The notes: generated by a model from the letters alone, not told the origin. Positions 42,023 to 51,516 are shown, counted from the first letter of the stretch. The stretch is DNA of 64,000 bases from Bacillota bacterium (GCA_023436225.1 JAEZKA010000010.1:66908-130907); one strand, 5' to 3'. Numbers and translations: made by a program.

Positions 42023-43588
42023 TCACATATTCCTACATTCCAGATAATCAAAGTCTGCGTAGTTACTGCTCTCTGTATTGTTTGAGGAGCAATACAGTCC
42101 TAATGTCGAGCCCACAAAGCCTCCGGCAATATCGCTGCTCAGCATGCTTGCATCCACCCCTGATTTAACCGGAACAAAATAAATCCCATCAAAGCTGTAG
42201 GAAAACATAAGTACCTGCCTGTTCGCCGTGATCCGCAGAATAATACTTTTCTGTAACAAATCCGGATTCTCGCATCCCACACAGCCTATCACTTCTTCTT
42301 TGCCTTCGAAGCAGCGCACAACCGTCATTGTTTTAAGCCCTTCAATCAAGGTGCAGACAAAACGATAATGGTAGTGATTGCTTTGCAGAAGTACCAGTCC
42401 TGCCTCCTCTTGACTACTTTGTGGCGTGAATTCCATCTTCGTCTCCAGAAGGTAGCTCATACCTGTTTGACGCACCCCCACATAAGTCGGATTTTTTCGT
42501 TCCAGCATACGATCCGGTGCCAGCATCATTCTCAGATAACCTTTTCTCGCACTTAGGCTATAATTCTCAGGGATTGGATTACGAAGGTACAAGAAATGAA
42601 AAGGCAGTTTATCCTTCTCAAATTCCTCTTTTTCAGGAACCGGTTCAACCACATAGCTAGGAAGGTTAGGAGCCTCCACCGTATCTTCTACCAATCCAAT
42701 TCCTTTATTCACTACCGGCCATCCGTCCTCCCAGGTTACAGGTACTAGAAAGGTTTCCCTGCCAAGATTACGAAAATATCCTCCATATGGACGGGAAGCC
42801 AGAACCACCATATAGGTTTCATTGTTTTGTGTTTCTACCAGATCTCCATGTCCCACGTTGACGATTGGGTAATCATGCCCTAAGTGTCTATGTGTAAGGA
42901 TCGGATTGCAGCGATGTCCAATAAACGGTTCCTTTAAGCTGTTACCTACCGCAATTGTTACCGCATGCTCGTGTGCGGTTCCACCTTCTGCGATCATCAG
43001 ATAATATCTTCCATATTTCTTATATAGATGAGGTCCTTCAGGCCATACGGCATCCTGCATGGCACCGTGCCAGATTGGATATGATTCACCAATTAAGCTG
43101 AGTGTTGATAAATCCAACTCTTGAACATAGATTTCATTGTCACCGAAATACTTATGATTTTCTCTCCGATCCTTGGTTCCGGTATAATAGCATTTACCAT
43201 CATCATCAAAAAACAAAGAGGGATCAATACCTCCCGCGCCTAAGAATACGGGATTGGACCAAGGACCGGCCGGATCCTTTGCCGTTACGATAAAATTACC
43301 TCCATGAGATACATTGGTTGTAACTAAATAAAAGGTTCCCTTGTGATATCGGATGGTCGGAGCATAAATACCACCAGTATTATTGGCATCGGTCAGATCG
43401 ATCTGCTCCCTCCTGTCTAAAACATTGCCAATCTGCTTCCAATGGATTAAATCCCTACTATGAAAAATAGGAACGCCCGGGAAATAAGCAAAGGTCGAGT
43501 TAACCAGATAGTAGTCTTTCCCCACTCTACAGATTGATGGATCGGGATAAAACCCAGGTAATATCGGATTTGGAACTCTAGTTCTCAT
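42023..43588 (-). CDS. Glycoside hydrolase family 43 beta-xylosidase (XynB type)
   Basis: 521 residues. Propeller domain starts NPILPGFYPDPSICRVGKDY, with base Asp in YPDPS, pKa-modulating Asp in GGIDPSLFFDDD and acid Glu in VWPEGPHLYKK, the pattern of two-domain beta-xylosidases of the XynB/SXA kind. The carboxyl beta-sandwich (from about residue 325) contributes to the active site in relatives. No signal peptide, so it would cut imported xylo-oligosaccharides. Single-gene unit within the xylan cluster. Confidence 0.9.
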   Translation of the reverse strand: MRTRVPNPILPGFYPDPSICRVGKDYYLVNSTFAYFPGVPIFHSRDLIHWKQIGNVLDRREQIDLTDANNTGGIYAPTIRYHKGTFYLVTTNVSHGGNFIVTAKDPAGPWSNPVFLGAGGIDPSLFFDDDGKCYYTGTKDRRENHKYFGDNEIYVQELDLSTLSLIGESYPIWHGAMQDAVWPEGPHLYKKYGRYYLMIAEGGTAHEHAVTIAVGNSLKEPFIGHRCNPILTHRHLGHDYPIVNVGHGDLVETQNNETYMVVLASRPYGGYFRNLGRETFLVPVTWEDGWPVVNKGIGLVEDTVEAPNLPSYVVEPVPEKEEFEKDKLPFHFLYLRNPIPENYSLSARKGYLRMMLAPDRMLERKNPTYVGVRQTGMSYLLETKMEFTPQSSQEEAGLVLLQSNHYHYRFVCTLIEGLKTMTVVRCFEGKEEVIGCVGCENPDLLQKSIILRITANRQVLMFSYSFDGIYFVPVKSGVDASMLSSDIAGGFVGSTLGLYCSSNNTESSNYADFDYLECRNM

Positions 43589-43960
43589 TTCTTTTCCTCC
43601 ACTAACACAAAGATTTTGTCATTCGCTCTTGGTCCATTTCATGTTCTATTGCTCTGATTATGTTTCCTTTTTAACCGGAGTCTGCATATGATATATTAAC
43701 GCCTATGCTACTCATTTACTTAGGCGATAACAGGATAACTGGATATGATTAATAAAAAAAGGCCAGCCTATTATGCCAAAGCTATTTAGTTTAATTATAC
43801 TACTATATAGCCTCGGCTACAATAAGATAGCCATAAGTTTTATATGATGTTCGAAATAAAAAAAAATTTTCACACTTCAAAGGATCGGTTCCCAGCTCCA
43901 TCAAGGATGCTACACGGGCTTGGAAACCATGATTTTTTATGAGCTATGTACTATGAAGCC
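43589..43960. other. Intergenic region between GH43 and DegV
   Basis: About 370 bp. On the minus strand GGTTTCCAAGC pairs with GCTGGGAACC (about 43887-43930) downstream of degV, with a T-run some 20 nt later; this may be the degV terminator. Nothing else recognised. Confidence 0.4.
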
Positions 43961-44806
43961 TTATATCTTAGTGACATAGGTTATAACACAGGCACCGGGA
44001 CCCGCATGTGTTCCTACAACACAACCAACCGGATGAATGGATCCATTAGCAATACCAAACTGTTCCTTCACGCTCTCCATCAGCTGCTTTGTCTTACTGT
44101 CCTCCGCAGTATATCCGAAGTATAACGGATAATTAGTGTCAATATGCCCTCTCTCCTCAATAAGCTCTAGCATTTTTGCAATTCCTTTATTGGTACCTCG
44201 CTCCTTACCGACAACAGCTAAGACACCGTCCTTTACCGTGATGATCGGCTTGAACCTTAGTAGTGAGCCTAGGATTGCTGAGGACTTGGATAAGCGGCCT
44301 CCTTTGTGGAGGTACTCCAAGGTATCCACCATGGCAAAGAGAACAATGCGCTCCTTAAGTTCTTCCAGTATGGGAGCAATATCTTTGGCACTCTTCCCCT
44401 CATCTCTAAGCTTTACTGCATGCTCTACAAGAAAACGCAGACCTGTAACGGAAATATAGCTGTCAACGATATGTATATCTTCATATTCCGCTAATTCCTT
44501 GGCTATTGTAGCACTTTGAACAGTACCGCTCAATTTTCCTGATATCAGAATTACAACTACACTGTCCTTTGCTTCCTTAGCCTCAAGAAAACTAGTCAAA
44601 AAATCATCCGGAGAGGGCTGCGAGGTGGTTGGTAGCTTCTCCGCTTTCACCAGCTTATCATAAAATCCCTCAATCGATATCTCCAAACCTTCTCTGTATT
44701 CCTTATCTCCAAAAATTACTTTCAAAGGTATAATGGTTACCCCAAGCTTTAACGCTTGTGCTGTGCTGATATCTGAGGTTGAGTCCGTAATTATTCTTAC
44801 TCCCAT
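43961..44806 (-). CDS. DegV family fatty-acid-binding protein
   Basis: 281 residues with the DegV fold. The family's start IITDSTSDIS (Ser binding the fatty acid carboxylate), the TSQPSPDDF motif and GTHAGPGACVITY are all present. In Firmicutes some DegV proteins (FakB) present fatty acids to the FakA kinase. It follows the MarR-like gene by 16 nt and is probably co-transcribed with it, a pairing that recalls lipid-responsive MarR (FabT-like) control; that link is an inference. Confidence 0.92.
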   Translation of the reverse strand: MGVRIITDSTSDISTAQALKLGVTIIPLKVIFGDKEYREGLEISIEGFYDKLVKAEKLPTTSQPSPDDFLTSFLEAKEAKDSVVVILISGKLSGTVQSATIAKELAEYEDIHIVDSYISVTGLRFLVEHAVKLRDEGKSAKDIAPILEELKERIVLFAMVDTLEYLHKGGRLSKSSAILGSLLRFKPIITVKDGVLAVVGKERGTNKGIAKMLELIEERGHIDTNYPLYFGYTAEDSKTKQLMESVKEQFGIANGSIHPVGCVVGTHAGPGACVITYVTKI

Positions 44807-44822
44807 ACAAATCCTTTCCGAA

Positions 44823-45245
44823 TTAAGGCATGATCGAATTCAGTTTTTTTATAAACTTCTCTAACTGTACAATCTCTTCCTGCGAGAATTTCTCACGTAT
44901 GTTATCCATTAACTGTGCATTAAAGGAAGAATTCATGCCATAATTCTTAGAAAACTTATCTGTAACCTCGAGGAAATATTCTCTTCTATCATCCTCTGAT
45001 AAAACCTTCCGTACATAACCCTTACTGATCAAGTTACTGATACGGTAGGTCGCATTGGGTTGAGAAATATTAACATAGTTTGCAAATTGATGAACAGTAG
45101 GACGGTTCATCAGAAATATTGCTTCAACACAATAGGATTCTGTCGGACTTAAGCTGTCTTTATCTTCACTTACTCCGGAAAACAAATTCTTGCAGTAATT
45201 ATTTCTAAACTTAAAGTATAATTTTTCGAATTCTTTTTCTAACAT
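44823..45245 (-). CDS. MarR-family transcriptional regulator
   Basis: 140 residues. The winged helix-turn-helix runs from about residue 30 to 105 (TVHQFANYVNISQPNATYRI; GYVRKVLSEDDRREYFLEVT), flanked by dimerisation helices. The wing motif DDRREYFLEVT is typical. It is the first gene of a pair with degV. Its regulatory target is probably its own promoter in the 630-bp upstream region. Confidence 0.9.
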   Translation of the reverse strand: MLEKEFEKLYFKFRNNYCKNLFSGVSEDKDSLSPTESYCVEAIFLMNRPTVHQFANYVNISQPNATYRISNLISKGYVRKVLSEDDRREYFLEVTDKFSKNYGMNSSFNAQLMDNIREKFSQEEIVQLEKFIKKLNSIMP

Positions 45246-45872
45246 TGTACGTCTCCTATATATAAAATATATTTCAATTTTTTTAACTAATATAACTCAT
45301 ATTATCATTAACTTATTCGTTTGTCAAATACATCATCTTCTCTATCTACCATCCTTAGCCTGACGCTCCTCTCCCTCAGGTATCACGACCACTTACAATT
45401 CTCCTCCCTTCCATAGTTCTTAGTCCGTACCTTTCAACGTTCCTTCCCTTCTAAATTGATCAGTAATAAAAGGACCTCTCCCTTTCATTTACTCCTGTTT
45501 TCGTATTGTTTTGTTGATAAATAGTACCATTTCCTTTGTACTCATAATATCATATTATTTTTATAGGAATAATTCAATAATCTTTTTACTTTATCAATTT
45601 TAATAAAATGTATCACCACAATATGTACTTTCTTATATTTCATTGATTACTTTATATATTAAAATGCATTGAATACTTTTAAATTGTAAACTCCTTATGA
45701 ATGATTAAATAGCGAAAACTTTAGTAAATACTCCTAAATATATATAGTGGGTTGTTTTTTTTTAGTAACTATACTATAATATTTCTATTATAATTTTAGT
45801 ATCAAATGTAACTATATGTTTCTTTCCCATTATTAGGAATATATTATAACAAGCTTTTATAAAGGAGAAATT
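45246..45872. other. Long AT-rich divergent region
   Basis: About 630 bp between marR and the CcdA-TlpA gene, with no supported gene. The right end carries a promoter (45752-45780) for the CcdA-TlpA gene. Confidence 0.5.
45752..45780 (+). promoter_or_regulatory. Promoter of the CcdA-TlpA gene
   Basis: -35 TTGTTT (45752-45757), 17-bp spacer containing a T-tract, -10 TATAAT (45775-45780), about 90 nt upstream of the start codon. Confidence 0.6.
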
Positions 45873-47249
45873 ATGGCGATTGATTTTTTAACCGGTAATG
45901 TCAGTTTTATTCTTGTATTTTTGGAGGGTATTCTTTCCTTTTTCTCTCCCTGCGTAATACCTTTAATACCCATCTATATGAGCTATCTCGCTGGTAATGC
46001 AAAGCGAACCGCGGAAGATGGAAGTATCATTTACGATCGTAAAAAAGTGTTTTTACAGACTGTATTTTTTGTTCTTGGAATATCCTCTGCCTTTTTTATC
46101 CTGGGCATGTCCTTTACTGCTCTCGGAACCTTTTTCAAGACAAATCAACTGCTCTTTACCCGTATCGGTGGTATCCTGATCATATTACTTGGTCTGGTAC
46201 AGGTAGGATTTCTGGAATTGAAATTTCTACAAAAGGAACGTAAATTTCATCTTAATATCGGCGAACGCAGGATAAACCCCCTAGTAGCCTTTCTTATGGG
46301 CTTCACCTTCAGCTTCGCCTGGACACCCTGTGTCGGTCCGGCATTATCATCGGTGTTGATTATGGCCTCCTCCAGTGCTGATTCACTTAAGGGCAACCTT
46401 CTCGTATTGATTTATGCTGTTGGTTTTGTTCTTCCCTTCCTGGCTCTAGGGTTATTCACGACGCAGGCTTTAAACTTCTTAAAGAAGCATCATAAGCTAT
46501 TAAAATATACTGTAAAAGCCGGCGGTATCCTTTTAATCCTGATCGGTATCATGACCTTTACCGGATGGATGAACGGAATCTCAGCTTATGTTAACCGCTT
46601 TGTTCCACAGCCCTCACAAAGCAGCTCGAGTGAGGAGGATAAGCTCTCCACTGACAGTAGTCAAAGTCCTTCCGTAGAAGAAGCTACCGAGCCAACAACG
46701 GATAGTGCGGATGACTCTGAAGGTGATGATCCGTCGGGCTCTGAGAATTCTTCTTCCGTTAATCCTTCTCCCAAGGCCAGTCAGGAGAAAGAGATATTTC
46801 CTGCCTATGATTTTACTCTCTTAGATCAGTATGGTAACAAACACACTCTTTCTAGTTACAAGGGTAAGGTGGTTTTCCTTAACTTTTGGGCTACCTGGTG
46901 CCCTCCATGCAAAAAGGAAATGCCGGATATCGAAGCCCTCTATAAGGAAACCGGTAAAAATCAGGAGGACATCATCGTGCTTGGCGTTGCCAATCCAGCA
47001 AGTACGAAGTATCCAAATAATAGTGACGTATCAAAGGAAGAGGTCATCTCCTTCCTTAATGAAAACGACTATACCTTCCCTGTACTCTTTGATGAAACTG
47101 GTGAGGTATTGGCTAACTACTATATTTCCGCTTTTCCCACCACCTTCTTTGTTGATATGGATGGAAATATCTATGGCTATGCACCTGCAATGATGACACG
47201 GGAAATGATGGACAATGCTATACAGCAGACCATCGACGCTACAAAATAA
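45873..47249 (+). CDS. CcdA-type membrane thiol transporter fused to a TlpA/ResA-like thioredoxin
   Basis: 458 residues. The amino half is a CcdA/DsbD-type six-helix domain with paired cysteines (SFFSPCVIPLIPIY; FAWTPCVGPALSS). A Ser/Glu/Asp-rich linker at about residues 247-305 leads to an extracytoplasmic thioredoxin domain with redox motif FLNFWATWCPPCKKEMP and cis-Pro FPTTFFVD. The fusion would pass electrons from cytosolic thioredoxin through the membrane to an exported thiol-disulphide enzyme in one chain. Many Gram-positives encode these as separate genes. AAAGGAG precedes the ATG. Its partner substrates are unknown. Confidence 0.92.
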   Translation: MAIDFLTGNVSFILVFLEGILSFFSPCVIPLIPIYMSYLAGNAKRTAEDGSIIYDRKKVFLQTVFFVLGISSAFFILGMSFTALGTFFKTNQLLFTRIGGILIILLGLVQVGFLELKFLQKERKFHLNIGERRINPLVAFLMGFTFSFAWTPCVGPALSSVLIMASSSADSLKGNLLVLIYAVGFVLPFLALGLFTTQALNFLKKHHKLLKYTVKAGGILLILIGIMTFTGWMNGISAYVNRFVPQPSQSSSSEEDKLSTDSSQSPSVEEATEPTTDSADDSEGDDPSGSENSSSVNPSPKASQEKEIFPAYDFTLLDQYGNKHTLSSYKGKVVFLNFWATWCPPCKKEMPDIEALYKETGKNQEDIIVLGVANPASTKYPNNSDVSKEEVISFLNENDYTFPVLFDETGEVLANYYISAFPTTFFVDMDGNIYGYAPAMMTREMMDNAIQQTIDATK

Positions 47250-47310
47250 GCTGTCCTCAATGAAGAGCTTCCTGTGGTATATAAATGATAAAAGAATTTG
47301 ATATTACCCC

Positions 47311-47339
47311 TTTACAACTGAAATAACATTTGTTACAAT
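47311..47339 (+). promoter_or_regulatory. Promoter of the candidate RNA
   Basis: -35 TTTACA (47311-47316), 17-bp spacer, -10 TACAAT (47334-47339); start expected at about 47346. Confidence 0.6.
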
Positions 47340-47345
47340 GCATTT

Positions 47346-47602
47346 GTAAAATCTAAACATTATTTGAAAGGACGGTTTTGATGTCGGTATTATCTGTAAA
47401 AGAGGTTTGTGCTAATTAGCACCTAATTGAATTAGTTCGGGTACACCTGTTGTATACCTTTTATTGTTGTACCCAACTTTCTACCTTTACAGTAATACTC
47501 ATAGCTGTCTTGTAATAGAGGATCGGTAGGGCTCATTCTTACTTTTTCCGTGTACACTTACGTAAATCAAGGCATAATAGGGTTATCCTGTTATGCCTTT
47601 TT
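47346..47602 (+). ncRNA. Candidate structured RNA of unknown family
   Basis: A promoter-to-terminator unit of about 257 nt without a convincing gene. Pairings seen: P1 GACGGT (47371) with GCTGTC (47504), using G-U pairs; P2 GTATTA-T-CTGTAAA (47387-47400) with TTTACAGTAATAC (47486-47498), 13 bp with one bulge; inside them P3 GTGCTAATTAGCAC (47409-47422) and P4 GGGTACA (47439) with TGTACCC (47468). This is a four-helix junction. Terminator at 47569. A 12-codon frame (ATG 47381, MSVLSVKEVCAN) with AAAGGACGG upstream overlaps P1-P3 and could be a leader peptide instead. I cannot match it to a known RNA family. Confidence 0.5.
47569..47602 (+). terminator. Intrinsic terminator
   Basis: AAGGCATAA (47569-47577) pairs with TTATGCCTT (47591-47599), with inner AGG/CCT, then TTTT. 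It ends the candidate RNA about 185 nt before the MutS2-like gene. Confidence 0.85.
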
Positions 47603-47785
47603 GTTTATGACAAGAGAAGTTCATAAAGCGTGCTTTCTATTGTTTATACATTTTGATCGTAATGTACTCAAGGCTTTATCCTGCCATATAAGACAACATT
47701 ACCCACAGGGAGTATGCTACCCGGCTGTAACGGTAGGCATCACTGTGGGATTATTTATGTTATCCAGAAAGGAAAGGTTATTTAA

Positions 47786-49741
47786 ATGACAGAGAAATCA
47801 ATGAAAGCATTGGAATTTAATAAAATTCTACTAAAACTAAGTGATTACGCAGTATCAGAGCGAGCAAAGCAAAAACTCCTGGAGCTTGTACCCTATCTTA
47901 GTGAACGTGACGTGAAGGCAAAAATAAAGGATACAACGGAGGGAAGAAAGATATTGGATCATATCGGTACACCACCCCTCGCAGTTATGAAGGATATTGA
48001 AATGTTATTAGATCTGGCAGAAAAGGGAGCAATGCTGATCCCCGAGCAGCTGACACAAATCGGTTTGTTCATCAACGCCTGCAAGCGCATGAAGGGCTTT
48101 CTAAAACGTGCGGAATCCTTAGGTGTCGATATTGCAGGCTATGGGGGGTCCATTAATGAGCTTTCTACTCTCTCAGCAGAGATCGATCAAACGATTAGAA
48201 ATAATATAATCGATGATAATGCCTCGAGGGATTTAAAGGATATCCGCCGAAGAATGGAACAGCTACGCGCAGAAATGAAGTCTAAGCTGGAGAATCAGCT
48301 CCGTAGTAAAAAGGAATGGTTTACCGATGGGTTTGTAGCTACCAGAAACGGTCATTTTGTACTCCCGGTGAAGAAGGAATATAAGAGCATGGTCAGTGGC
48401 TCGGTGCTTGACATATCCTCCAGTGGTGCTACCTACTTCATTGAGCCAACGATTGTTGCCAAGCTGAAGGAGGAGCTATCCATACAGGAAATTGCCGAAA
48501 GCAACGAAGAACGTCGAATTCTTTATGTACTTTCCTCACTGGTCAGTGAGTATGCTTTCCAGATCAAGCTGAATATGGAGGCAATGGAGACTCTTGATTT
48601 CATCTTTGCAAAAGCAAAGCTCAGTGTTGATATGAAGGCAATTCCAGCCACAATAAATACGGACCGCTATATCTATATCGATAATGGGCGTCACCCTCTG
48701 ATTAATCCAGCAGAATGCGTCCCCTTGAACTTTGAAATAGGAATAAGCACTCTAGGAATCGTAATCACCGGTCCTAACACCGGAGGTAAAACCGTAGCAT
48801 TAAAAACAGTCGGCCTGCTACAGCTTATGGCTCAGAGCGGACTTCATGTACCTTGTGAGGATGCCAACTTGTGCATGAATAACCTGGTTCTATGCGATAT
48901 CGGCGACGGTCAGAGTATTACTGAGAACTTATCCACCTTCTCCTCCCACATCACGAATATTATCAACATCTTGAACTATGCAGACAAGGAAAGTCTGATA
49001 TTACTTGATGAGCTTGGTTCCGGAACAGATCCGGCGGAAGGAATGGGTATCGCCATCGCTATATTAGAGGAGCTTAGGCACAAGGGCTGTTTATTTGTCG
49101 CTACCACCCATTATCCTGAGGTTAAGGAGTATGCTAATAAAACAGAAGGCTTGGTCAATGCCAAGATGGCCTTTGACCGCGAGAGTCTAAAGCCCTTATA
49201 CCGCCTGGAGATCGGTGAAGCCGGAGAAAGCTGCGCACTTTACATCGCGAAAAGGCTGGGGCTTCCGAAGCACATGCTGGACATTGCTTATCAGGAAGCT
49301 TATTGCAGAGAGGATAAGAAGGTACATCTAAGCATAGACCGGGATTTTCTGGAGGGTGCTACAGAAGCAACGGGTGAGAAGATAAATCCTCCGGTGATCG
49401 TCACCCATATTGAGAAGCAGAAGGAGACCAAACCGGCTAATATCAGAAGTCAACGCTTTAATATAGGAGATAGTGTTGTAGTGTATCCTCAGAAGAAGAT
49501 TGGGATTGTATTTCGAAAGGCCGATGAGAAAGGCGAGGTCGGTGTACAGATTCAGAAAAAGAAGGAATTTATCAGTCATAAGCGGCTCCAGCTAAAGGCC
49601 CCCGCATCTGAATTATACCCGGAGGATTATGATTTTTCTATCATTTTTGACAGTGTAGCTAACCGTAAGGCAAGACATAAGATGGAGAAAGGTTATCATC
49701 CGGAACTTGAGATTGTATATGAGAAAGAGCAAATCAAGTAA
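47786..49741 (+). CDS. MutS2-like ATPase lacking the Smr nuclease domain
   Basis: 651 residues. The MutS2 arrangement is present: amino helical core (KALEFNKILLKLSDYAVSERAK), clamp, and ATPase with Walker A TGPNTGGKT, Walker B ILLDELGSGTDP and TTHYPEVK. After a KOW-like segment (FNIGDSVVVYPQKKIGIVF) the protein ends with FDSVANRKARHKMEKGYHPE instead of the Smr domain (LDLRG) of full-length MutS2 (about 780 residues). It is thus a shorter paralogue, perhaps acting on recombination intermediates or ribosomes without cleavage. ATG 47786 has AAAGG upstream. Confidence 0.9.
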   Translation: MTEKSMKALEFNKILLKLSDYAVSERAKQKLLELVPYLSERDVKAKIKDTTEGRKILDHIGTPPLAVMKDIEMLLDLAEKGAMLIPEQLTQIGLFINACKRMKGFLKRAESLGVDIAGYGGSINELSTLSAEIDQTIRNNIIDDNASRDLKDIRRRMEQLRAEMKSKLENQLRSKKEWFTDGFVATRNGHFVLPVKKEYKSMVSGSVLDISSSGATYFIEPTIVAKLKEELSIQEIAESNEERRILYVLSSLVSEYAFQIKLNMEAMETLDFIFAKAKLSVDMKAIPATINTDRYIYIDNGRHPLINPAECVPLNFEIGISTLGIVITGPNTGGKTVALKTVGLLQLMAQSGLHVPCEDANLCMNNLVLCDIGDGQSITENLSTFSSHITNIINILNYADKESLILLDELGSGTDPAEGMGIAIAILEELRHKGCLFVATTHYPEVKEYANKTEGLVNAKMAFDRESLKPLYRLEIGEAGESCALYIAKRLGLPKHMLDIAYQEAYCREDKKVHLSIDRDFLEGATEATGEKINPPVIVTHIEKQKETKPANIRSQRFNIGDSVVVYPQKKIGIVFRKADEKGEVGVQIQKKKEFISHKRLQLKAPASELYPEDYDFSIIFDSVANRKARHKMEKGYHPELEIVYEKEQIK

Positions 49742-49768
49742 TACTCTTACTACTAGTACCTATTCCCA

Positions 49769-49800
49769 TGATAAGGGGCTGTTTACACAGCCCCTTATCA
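49769..49800 (+). terminator. Strong hairpin after the MutS2-like gene
   Basis: TGATAAGGGGCTGT and ACAGCCCCTTATCA form a perfect 14-bp stem with a 4-nt loop (TTAC). No long U-run follows. Confidence 0.8.
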
Positions 49801-49859
49801 TATCCTCCAAAGAGTAGTTATTTCTTATAAGACATATTAAAGTAAATCCAATTTTAAAA

Positions 49860-50750
49860 TTATGACTCCACACGATTTCTGCCATTTCGCTTGGCTTCAT
49901 ATAGTTTCTTATCTACTTCCTCGATCAATTCGTTTATAGAGGATCCCAGCTTTGGTGTAATAGAAGTAACACCGAGGCTTACGGTTATATAAAACTTCAG
50001 CTCGTCGTATTCGATCGGAGTAATTTCTACCTTGCTTCGGATATTCTCCGCCAGTTCCCTGGCAAAGTTCAAAGGCGCACCCGGCAAATAGATTAAAAAT
50101 TCCTCACCACCATATCTGGCTACCCAGTCATTTTCTCTCTTAAGACTTCGTTGGAGCAGGGCTGCAAGGCTTTTTATAGTGTAATCGCCTATCAAATGTC
50201 CATAATTGTCATTCACATTCTTAAAGAAATCAATGTCAACCATGATGAGTGAGATGCAATAATCAGATAAATTTGCATTAATTAAATCCAGAGCAAGCTT
50301 CTCATTTATATATCTGCGATTATAGATTCCTGTTAAAGAATCTCTGATTGCTCTATTATTAAGGCTGTCTAGTAATATATTGAAATCACTGCTTGCCGTC
50401 TCTCCGTTCATATTAACACTTATGTTATTGGTGGCATTTTTCATAAGCTCCAGGACTACTGTCCGATCAGAAAGCTCAATTGGTATCGCTGTGACCAGAT
50501 AGATTTTATGGTCAGATTGTTCCAGCTTTATGAACATATCCTTCTCACGAAAAGCCCTCATTGAAATACAGCATTCGCAGAGTTCACCCTTTTTCCAGAA
50601 ATCAAAACAATGCTCCGGTGAGCTTACGTCAAGGTTGTCACGATGATTGATGACTTTCTTTCCAACCGGATCCACAATCCGTACCTTGTCATAAGCACTT
50701 TCGAATATATTAAGTTTTTGTATAAGCTCATCAATTTCTCTTTCGTACAT
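49860..50750 (-). CDS. Diguanylate cyclase (GGDEF domain)
   Basis: 296 residues, soluble. Residues about 1-125 form a PAS-like sensor region with a cluster of cysteines (GELCECCISMRAF) that could bind metal or respond to redox. Residues about 135-296 are a GGDEF domain: active site YGGEEF, the RxxD inhibitory site in RENDWVARYGGEEF, and DIDFFKNVNDNYGH. All catalytic residues are kept, so it should make c-di-GMP and be product-inhibited. AAAGGATGG lies upstream of ATG 50750. It complements the HD-GYP phosphodiesterase elsewhere in the window. Confidence 0.93.
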   Translation of the reverse strand: MYEREIDELIQKLNIFESAYDKVRIVDPVGKKVINHRDNLDVSSPEHCFDFWKKGELCECCISMRAFREKDMFIKLEQSDHKIYLVTAIPIELSDRTVVLELMKNATNNISVNMNGETASSDFNILLDSLNNRAIRDSLTGIYNRRYINEKLALDLINANLSDYCISLIMVDIDFFKNVNDNYGHLIGDYTIKSLAALLQRSLKRENDWVARYGGEEFLIYLPGAPLNFARELAENIRSKVEITPIEYDELKFYITVSLGVTSITPKLGSSINELIEEVDKKLYEAKRNGRNRVES

Positions 50751-50980
50751 AATATTCCATCCTTTCTGAGACAGAAAATAGGATTAATATATTGCCTTTA
50801 ATATTAGCAGATAAATGAGATTACGTCAAAAATATTTTACATTTTCTGACGTAATATTCTTTTTTCTTCTTTTTATTTAATGGCAAGGCTTCCCAATCAT
50901 TTAAAAGAAAGAGATGAACTTATCATCTACAGGGATATTATTTGGTTTTATGAAAATAATAACTGTGGAGGTGTTTAATC

Positions 50981-51478
50981 ATGATAACGAATATTCAATT
51001 GACTACAAAAGAAAGATACTTATTAGAGGATTCCAGAACCCATGAAGAAGAATGTATTTTAAAGTACAATAACTATGCTAATCTTGCGAATGATTCCGAA
51101 TTAAAGGCTATTTTTCGCAGCAACGGCCAAAAGGAGCAGGAGCATCTTCAGACTATCAATCAACTACTAAGCGGCAAGGTTCCTCCCATGGGACAAAGCA
51201 GCAGCCAGGGCGGCTCCAGTCAATCCGTAGCCTCTCAACAATCTACCGTTGATGCAAAAAGCACGTCAAATTGCGGCTTCAATGCATCTGATAAGGATCT
51301 TTGCATTGATTTGCTGATGACTGAGAAATATGTCTCCGGAGCTTATAACACGGCTATCTTTGAGTTTAAGGATGCTTCAGTCAGGGATGTATTGAACCAT
51401 ATCCAAACGGAAGAACAAAAGCACGGTGAGGCAATCTTTGCATACATGCAAAGTAAAGGTATGTATAAGACAAGCTAA
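50981..51478 (+). CDS. CotF-family spore coat protein
   Basis: 165 residues with the ferritin-like helical pattern of CotF/coat proteins: LEDSRTHEEECILKYNNYA, NGQKEQEHLQTINQLL, a Ser/Gln-rich linker at about residues 67-88, then LCIDLLMTEKYVSGAYNTAIF and HIQTEEQKHGEAIFAYM. TGGAGGTG precedes the ATG. Its presence indicates a spore-former. Monocistronic. Confidence 0.85.
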   Translation: MITNIQLTTKERYLLEDSRTHEEECILKYNNYANLANDSELKAIFRSNGQKEQEHLQTINQLLSGKVPPMGQSSSQGGSSQSVASQQSTVDAKSTSNCGFNASDKDLCIDLLMTEKYVSGAYNTAIFEFKDASVRDVLNHIQTEEQKHGEAIFAYMQSKGMYKTS

Positions 51479-51516
51479 TATACACAAGTGCTCAACCTTA
51501 AAGTCTCCAGAACAAG

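Noticed and set aside
47346..47602. Assignment of the candidate RNA as 6S RNA, SRP RNA or a c-di-GMP riboswitch
   Set aside because: The four-helix junction does not show the single long hairpin of 6S, the GGAA/AGCAG motif of SRP RNA or the c-di-GMP core, so I leave it unassigned.
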